Source: Chloroflexota bacterium (GTDB lineage: Bacteria; Chloroflexota; Anaerolineae; Ardenticatenales; Ardenticatenaceae). From it: a DNA stretch of 12,315 nucleotides. The stretch spans positions 1 to 12,315 of the forward strand of contig DOUV01000134.1 of assembly GCA_003520455.1 (NCBI GenBank), written 5' to 3'. Every line of letters begins with the position of its first letter. The stretch's first letter is position 1. The position numbers and the translations under genes are program-made. This document shows positions 8,453-12,315 of this stretch, piece after piece. The notes beneath the pieces are model-generated. The model searched no databases. It saw nothing but the letters and a program-made list of their open reading frames with translations, and was not told where the DNA came from.

Positions 8453-9715
8453 ATGCGAACCGACGCCGATTACGCCAGCGCCCTCGACCGGCAAGACGAA
8501 CTGGCGCACTTCCGCGATGAATTCCTGCGAGACGATCCCGACCTGATCTACCTGGACGGCAACTCTCTCGGGCGGCTGCCGAAGCGCAGCGTCGAGCGCC
8601 TGCGCGACGTGGTCGAGCGGGAGTGGGGGCGGCGGCTCATCCGCGGCTGGAGCGAGGGGTGGTTCACGCTCCCCCAACGGATCGGCGCCAAGATTGCGCG
8701 ACTGATCGGCGCGGACGCGGACGAAGTCGTGGTCTCCGACTCGACGTCAGTCAATCTGTTCAAACTGATTCTGGCGGCGCTCCAGGCCCGGCCCGGCCGC
8801 ACCAAAGTGGTGACGGATGATCTTAACTTCCCGTCGGACATCTACATCCTGCAGGGCGTGCTCAGGCTCGCCGGACCCCAGTATCACCTGGCAATCGTCC
8901 GCTCCGTCGATGGGTTGACCGTCACTGACGAAGCCCTGGCCTCGGCGATCGACGAATCAACGGCGCTGGTCGCATTGACGCACACTGCGTTCAAGAGCGG
9001 CTTTGTGTACGATCTCGACGTCGTCACGGCATTGGCGCACCGCGTGGGGGCCATGATGCTCTGGGACTTGTGTCACTCGGTCGGCGCGATGCCGCTGGCT
9101 CTCGACGCGGCCGGCGTGGACCTGGCGGTGGGCTGTACGTACAAGTACCTCAACGCCGGGCCGGGGGCGCCTGCATTCCTGTTCGTCCGGCGCGACCTGC
9201 AGGTGCATTTGCTGAATCCCGTCTCGGGGTGGTTCGGCCAGCAGAATCAATTCGACTTCGAGTTGGCGTACCGGCCGGCGGCGGGGATTCGGCGCTTCCT
9301 CGCCGGCACGCCGCCGGTTCTGTCCCTCGCGGCGGTGGAGCCGGGCGTGGATCTGCTGCTCGAGGCCGGGATGGACCGTCTGCGTGCCAAGTCCCGCCAG
9401 CAGACCGAGTACCTGATCGGCTTGTGGGAAGCCTTGCTGGAGCCGCTTGGCTTCGAGTTGAATTCGCCGCGTGACCCGAGGCGCCGCGGCTCGCACGTGT
9501 CGCTCGGCCATCCTGAAGCCCTGCGAATCGATCGGGCGCTCATCGAAGAAATGAACGTCATCCCGGATTTCCGCTCCCCAGACAACCTCCGCCTGGGCAT
9601 CGCGCCGATTTACACCTCGTTCGCGGAGATCCACGAAGCCGTCATGCGCCTGCGCCGTGTGGTGGTGGAGCAGTTGTACGAGAAGTATCCCAAGGAACGA
9701 CCTGAGGTCACGTGA
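8453..9715 (+). CDS. kynU: Kynureninase
   Basis: A 420-residue PLP enzyme that hydrolyses L-kynurenine to anthranilate and L-alanine (or 3-hydroxykynurenine to 3-hydroxyanthranilate) in the cytoplasm. Length is normal for the family. Diagnostic parts: the N-terminal signature LIYLDGNSLGRLP (31-43), SDSTSVNLFK (95-104, phosphate binding), HTAFKSGFVYDL (177-188), WDLCHSVGAMP (204-214, with Asp205 under the PLP ring), CTYKYLNAGPGAP (228-240, Schiff-base Lys231), SGWFGQ (258-263) and AGTPPVLSL (284-292). The C-terminal domain ends with the usual DFRSPDNLRLGIAPIYTSF. Start 8453 is fixed by a Shine-Dalgarno. No tryptophan dioxygenase, formamidase or 3-hydroxyanthranilate gene lies in the window, so it is a solitary kyn gene here; catabolism or quinolinate/NAD supply cannot be told apart. 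It is transcribed away from the T-box operon. Confidence 0.97.
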   Translation: MRTDADYASALDRQDELAHFRDEFLRDDPDLIYLDGNSLGRLPKRSVERLRDVVEREWGRRLIRGWSEGWFTLPQRIGAKIARLIGADADEVVVSDSTSVNLFKLILAALQARPGRTKVVTDDLNFPSDIYILQGVLRLAGPQYHLAIVRSVDGLTVTDEALASAIDESTALVALTHTAFKSGFVYDLDVVTALAHRVGAMMLWDLCHSVGAMPLALDAAGVDLAVGCTYKYLNAGPGAPAFLFVRRDLQVHLLNPVSGWFGQQNQFDFELAYRPAAGIRRFLAGTPPVLSLAAVEPGVDLLLEAGMDRLRAKSRQQTEYLIGLWEALLEPLGFELNSPRDPRRRGSHVSLGHPEALRIDRALIEEMNVIPDFRSPDNLRLGIAPIYTSFAEIHEAVMRLRRVVVEQLYEKYPKERPEVT

Positions 9716-9723
9716 GACGTGGT

Positions 9724-9784
9724 GTGGCGCCCGAATAGGCTGGCCGTGCTGACTGGAGCGGGGGGCGCTACGAGGTACCGCCCC
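9724..9784. terminator. Hairpin region between convergent genes, possible bidirectional terminator
   Basis: GTGGCGCCC (9724-9732) can pair with GGGCGCTAC (9763-9771) with one G-T pair; alternatively GGGGCG (9762-9767) pairs with CGCCCC (9779-9784). It sits between the kynU stop and the acetyltransferase stop. No T-run follows on either strand, so any terminator role is weak. Confidence 0.25.
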
Positions 9785-9786
9785 TC

Positions 9787-10389
9787 TCACCGCGCGCCTG
9801 CCGATTCCTGCCGCGCCCAGTCGGCTCTCTCCAGTGCGCACTCGAGATCGTCCCCGTCCCAAAGGTCAGGGGAGCTGACGGAGTAGGTGCCCGTCCCAAC
9901 GAGGTCTTCTGGCGTGAGACGAAACGACCGCACGAGCGTCATGCCCACCTTCTCCAGGACGCGGCGGGAGGCCAGGTTGTCCTGGTAAGTCGTGGCGACG
10001 ACACGCTGCGCGCCCAACTCGGTGAAGCCTTTGCGGATCAGGGCCCGCGATCCTTCGGTCGCATAGCCTTTGCCCCAGGCGGCCCGGCGCAGCCGGAAGC
10101 CGAGCCTGACCTCATCGGGGGCTCCCTCCGAAGGCCGGAAGCTGAACCATCCCAGGAAGTCCCCGGTGGCTTTCTCGATGGCCGCCCAGAAGCCGTATCC
10201 GGGGAAGCGCTCGTCGTAGCGGAGGAACCGCGGCAGGATGTCGTTCTGGATAACGTCGCGCGGGGTGGGCGTGCCGCCACTGAGAAAGCGCATGACCTCA
10301 GGGTCACTGTCGAGGTCGAACAGCTTCTCGGCGTCAGCGGCTGTGAACCGGCGCAGGACGAGTCGCTCGGTTTCTAAGAGGACCTGCAT
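9787..10389 (-). CDS. GNAT family N-acetyltransferase, RimJ/RimL type
   Basis: A 200-residue acetyltransferase that would transfer the acetyl group of acetyl-CoA to an amine. It opens with LLETERLVLRRFTAADAEKL (4-23), the characteristic beginning of the RimJ/RimL branch. Then come GDFLGWFSF (76-84), the core strand EVRLGFRL, the acetyl-CoA pyrophosphate loop RAAWGKGYATEG (102-113), and motif B with VVATTYQDNLASRRVLEKVGM (130-150), where the Asn and Ser-Arg contacts are typical. The ATG has an AAGGA seven bases upstream. Substrate is open: this branch includes ribosomal-protein acetylases and many small-molecule enzymes. After about residue 160 a tail rich in acidic and Ser residues replaces the usual end. 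It converges with kynU and shows no functional link to it. Confidence 0.9.
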   Translation of the reverse strand: MQVLLETERLVLRRFTAADAEKLFDLDSDPEVMRFLSGGTPTPRDVIQNDILPRFLRYDERFPGYGFWAAIEKATGDFLGWFSFRPSEGAPDEVRLGFRLRRAAWGKGYATEGSRALIRKGFTELGAQRVVATTYQDNLASRRVLEKVGMTLVRSFRLTPEDLVGTGTYSVSSPDLWDGDDLECALERADWARQESAGAR

Positions 10390-10557
10390 CCCTTCATCCT
10401 TCCCATTTTCGCATCAGCGCCCCGGGTGGATCATCGTCTACCGTGAGCGAACAGACGTCATCCATGTTGTCATCCTGCTGCAGGGGTGTTGTGTGCTCAG
10501 GATACACGAACGTTGTGACAAAGGCAGCGAGGAGCGTCTGGCCGTAGACCTCTTGTC

Positions 10558-10603
10558 TTCCCCGGCGTTCTAACACGCGGTGCAACGTTCTCACGCCGGG
10601 GAA
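10558..10603. repeat. 11-bp perfect inverted repeat
   Basis: TTCCCCGGCGT (10558-10568) and ACGCCGGGGAA (10593-10603) are exact reverse complements around a 24-base loop. No T-run follows. It could be a dispersed palindrome or the leader hairpin of a transcript into the acetyltransferase. Confidence 0.6.
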
Positions 10604-10688
10604 CGCGGTGAGGAAGGTCCTCGGATGAGGTTTTACATCGTAGGGTAATCGTCATGTTCTGCTTGCCGGATTGTGCTACTATCTAAGC

Positions 10689-10772
10689 GTGCCTGGATGA
10701 AGAGTGTACGTGCAGGCGATTGAATTGGTGTCACAGCCAGTTGGTCTCTGTAACGGCTTGGAGTCCAGGCAC
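10689..10772 (+). ncRNA. Candidate small structured RNA (weak)
   Basis: The ends of this 84-base stretch pair perfectly over nine bases (GTGCCTGGA with TCCAGGCAC), and inside it ACAG/CTGT or AGCC/GGCT can pair. An extended -10 (TGC then TACTAT, 10674-10682) lies exactly six bases before its first base, so transcription could begin at the foot of the stem. There is no convincing -35, no terminator T-run and no known RNA family match that I recognise. The strand is chosen only from the -10 element. Confidence 0.25.
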
Positions 10773-11061
10773 ATCTATTGTACTCACCCTATCGAAATGC
10801 TTGCCCAGGTGAGGGAGCGCGGACACCGGTGAAATGCCGTTGTCCGCGTCGTTGTTTCATCCTGCGGCATCCTGCGATGCTCCTCGGTACTCTCGTTGTC
10901 GTGGGTATGCTGGCTCTTCTCCAACCCGGCCACTCTCTTCTCATACGTCCTGGCTCTCTGCTCAAGGTTGATCCTGTTAGTCGCGGTATTATTGTCATGG
11001 CTACAATACGCGCGGTGCCTGCTCGGCCAGGAAACGATTCGCAGGCGGACGTGCCAGAAAC

Positions 11062-11103
11062 AAAAAGCATCTTGTGCTTGCCAGCCGACAATCACAAGAT
11101 GCT
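11062..11103 (-). terminator. Intrinsic terminator downstream of tRNA-Leu
   Basis: On the minus strand AGCATCTTGTG (11103-11093) pairs perfectly over 11 bp with CACAAGATGCT (11076-11066), loop 16 bases, and the stem runs straight into TTTTT (11066-11062). It begins six bases after the tRNA 3' end and would end both the tRNA transcript and any read-through from the response regulator. Confidence 0.88.
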
Positions 11104-11108
11104 GAGTG

Positions 11109-11190
11109 TGGGGACGAGAGGACTCGAACCTCCACGCCTTGCGGCACATGATCCTAAATCATGCGCGTCTGCCAATTCCGCCACGTCCCC
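11109..11190 (-). tRNA. tRNA-Leu (anticodon UAG, reads CUA/CUN)
   Basis: A complete 82-base class II tRNA. Acceptor GGGGACG/CGTCCCC; D-loop with GG; anticodon stem CATGA/TCATG enclosing TTTAGGA with anticodon TAG (11156-11154); a variable arm GCC-GCAA-GGC, which marks a leucine (class II) tRNA; T-loop TTCGAGT on GGAGG/CCTCT with a G-U first pair; discriminator A. CCA is not encoded (the DNA reads CAC after the acceptor), so a CCA-adding enzyme is needed. It has its own promoter and terminator. Confidence 0.97.
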
Positions 11191-11200
11191 GGTGGGTCAG

Positions 11201-11228
11201 ATTATACCATGGGGAGCCGTGCTTTCAA
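11201..11228 (-). promoter_or_regulatory. Promoter of tRNA-Leu
   Basis: TTGAAA (11228-11223), a 16-base spacer and a perfect TATAAT (11206-11201). The predicted start near 11194 leaves a tRNA leader of only about four bases. It fills the gap between the response-regulator stop and the tRNA. Confidence 0.8.
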
Positions 11229-11238
11229 AGCGGTGGGC

Positions 11239-11835
11239 TCATCCGCCCTGGCTTTGGCGGTCTGCTTCGAACGTCAAGATGATGGCTTCAGCCACCGCTT
11301 TCATCGGCTTGCGGGTGTTCATGCTCATCTTCTGAATCTTGCGGAACGCTTGCTGCTCGTTGAGGCCATCGCGATCCATCAAGATGCCCTTTGCCCGGTC
11401 CACCAGCTTGCGTGTCTCCAGGGCCTCGCTCAGCGTGTTCACCTCTTCTTCAAGTTTGCGGAACTCCTCGAAGCGGGCCAATGCCACCTCAATTGCCGGC
11501 GTCAAGTCGCTTTCGCGGAAGGGCTTCACCAGGTATCCCACGACGCCGGCCTCCTTGGCGCGCTCGATCAGGTCGCGTTGGCCGAAGGCGGTGAGGAGCA
11601 GTACCGGCGCAATCCGCTCTTCCGTCAGAATCTTGGCTGCCTCGATACCGTCCATGTCGGGCATCTTGACATCCATGATGATCAAGTCGGGCCGCAACTC
11701 GCGCGCCAGGTTGACGGCCGAGCGCCCGTCCCCGACCTCACCGACGACGAGGTAACCGAGCGCCGTCAGCATCTCTTTCAGATCCATTCGAATGATTGAT
11801 TCGTCATCGGCGATGATGATTCGCGTTCGAGCCAT
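11239..11835 (-). CDS. Response regulator with ANTAR RNA-binding output domain (PdtaR/EutV type)
   Basis: A 198-residue two-domain regulator. The receiver domain (1-118) shows the acidic pair Asp10-Asp11, phospho-acceptor Asp55 in LIIMDVKMPDMDG, Thr82 in LLLTAFG and Lys104 in YLVKPF. A short coiled coil (about 120-140) leads into an ANTAR domain (about 138-190) with the family pattern around VDRAKGILMDRDGLNEQQAFRKIQ and the MKAVAEAI helix. In this family, phosphorylation drives dimerisation and binding to paired hexaloop hairpins in nascent mRNA, preventing termination. The ATG follows GGGAG by seven bases. The histidine kinase gene ends 46 bp upstream, so the two form a two-component operon. 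The RNA targets are not evident in this window. There is no terminator between it and tRNA-Leu, so some transcripts may run to 11062. Confidence 0.95.
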   Translation of the reverse strand: MARTRIIIADDESIIRMDLKEMLTALGYLVVGEVGDGRSAVNLARELRPDLIIMDVKMPDMDGIEAAKILTEERIAPVLLLTAFGQRDLIERAKEAGVVGYLVKPFRESDLTPAIEVALARFEEFRKLEEEVNTLSEALETRKLVDRAKGILMDRDGLNEQQAFRKIQKMSMNTRKPMKAVAEAIILTFEADRQSQGG

Positions 11836-11881
11836 GTCTTTTCTCCCGGCAGATACTCTGGCTGAAAGGATAGCTGTTCTC

Positions 11882-12315
11882 TTATCCGAAAGTCTCAGGG
11901 GGCGCCTTTGGAAAGCTTACGACTGCCGATACGCCGTGGTGGTTTTGCAGATCAAAGGTACCACGCAGGTCCTGTTGAACCACGGTCCGCACAATTCGTA
12001 AGCCCAGGCTGCCCGTCTCGTCGAGATTAAAGTTCTCGGGGAGACCGGTCCCGTTGTCATTGACCTGGAGGATAACCCGATCGCCTTCGTCCTGCAAGAT
12101 GATAGCGATCTCCCCACGGTCCCGATGGCAAAAGCCGTGCTCGAGTGCGTTGAGCAGGAGTTCGTTCATGATGAGGGCGCAGATTGTTGTCTGGTGAGCG
12201 GGCAGATAGATCTGGGGGCCTTCGACCCGGAACACAATTTCCTTCGTGGGATCGAGGGCGCCTGTCTGAACCTGGCTGAGAATACGCCCGGCGACGTCCC
12301 GCAAATTGATCGTCT
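11882..12315 (-). CDS. Sensor histidine kinase, C-terminal part (PdtaS/HWE-type), cut by the window edge
   Basis: Only the last 144 or so codons are in the window; the frame continues past 12315, so the TTG at 12304 is not the true start. What is present is the end of a dimerisation domain (INLRDVAGRILSQV, as in HisKA_2 kinases) and a full HATPase_c domain: N-box NELLLNALEHGF, G1 box VNDNGTGLP, G2 box GSLGLRIV and the closing GVSAVVSFP. This C-terminal architecture is the one that pairs with ANTAR response regulators in Actinobacteria and Firmicutes. The sensory domain, probably GAF or PAS, lies outside the window. It would phosphorylate the regulator encoded 46 bp downstream. Confidence 0.92.
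   Translation of the reverse strand, partial: TINLRDVAGRILSQVQTGALDPTKEIVFRVEGPQIYLPAHQTTICALIMNELLLNALEHGFCHRDRGEIAIILQDEGDRVILQVNDNGTGLPENFNLDETGSLGLRIVRTVVQQDLRGTFDLQNHHGVSAVVSFPKAPPETFG

Larger units (their letters stand above)
10390..11061. other. Gene-poor stretch with several inverted repeats
   Basis: No frame here has a credible start, Shine-Dalgarno or recognisable family. A 66-codon GTG frame at 10394-10594 (minus) ends four bases before the acetyltransferase start, but its GTG lies inside an inverted repeat. Seen repeats: 10558-10568 with 10593-10603; 10689-10697 with 10764-10772; 10818-10825 (CGCGGACA) with 10841-10848 (TGTCCGCG); and a direct repeat CATCCTGCG near 10859-10880. 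Base composition is lower in GC than the coding parts. Confidence 0.6.

Noticed and set aside
10394..10594. A 66-codon GTG frame just before the acetyltransferase
   Set aside because: The start lies within an inverted repeat, there is no Shine-Dalgarno and no family resemblance; the short distance to the next gene alone does not support it.
10778..11335. Plus-strand frame of 185 codons and overlapping minus-strand frames at 10784-11149
   Set aside because: They run across the tRNA-Leu gene, its terminator and the end of the response regulator, and contradict each other; none has a start signal.

Overview
The window reads as two pieces of DNA from different bacteria that meet inside one gene. 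Positions 1 to about 2,900 look alphaproteobacterial, most likely Rhodobacteraceae: very high GC, and a tight minus-strand order of valS 3' half, a HisC-like aminotransferase and a small membrane protein. From about 3,000 to the end the protein style, the repeats and a T-box leader suggest Chloroflexota (Anaerolineae-like). The two styles join at 2910-2996, the most conserved stretch of the valyl-tRNA synthetase reading frame. A metagenome assembly chimera is therefore at least as likely as gene transfer. The taxonomic calls are pattern recognition, not database results.

The central part is a minus-strand valine operon. A consensus promoter (8072-8100) drives a T-box leader (about 8065 to 7790) ending in an intrinsic terminator. 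Its codon-like GTC, and an antiterminator bulge that would pair with a tRNA ending in ACCA, both point to tRNA-Val. Behind it come a small-molecule methyltransferase, a type 2 valyl-tRNA synthetase, and a type 1 valyl-tRNA synthetase that runs into the junction. The type 2 enzyme carries an in-frame insertion of about 44 residues holding a perfect 15-bp inverted repeat. Two long TGATGCG-type inverted repeats and an ACGCAGAG repeat fill the gaps between these genes.

Divergently, on the plus strand, an extended -10 promoter and a leader of about 265 nt precede kynureninase (kynU, 8453-9715). A minus-strand RimJ/RimL-type acetyltransferase converges on it. The stretch 10390-11061 has no gene I can defend, only inverted repeats, one of which (10689-10772) could be a small RNA.

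The last part, all minus strand, is a tRNA-Leu(UAG) with its own promoter and terminator, then an ANTAR response regulator and, cut by the window edge, the C-terminal ATPase domain of its partner histidine kinase (PdtaR/PdtaS type). I see no CRISPR array, insertion sequence or phage gene, and no clearly new system. The strongest points for follow-up are the T-box controlled methyltransferase/double-ValRS operon, the palindrome inserted inside a synthetase, and the chimeric junction.
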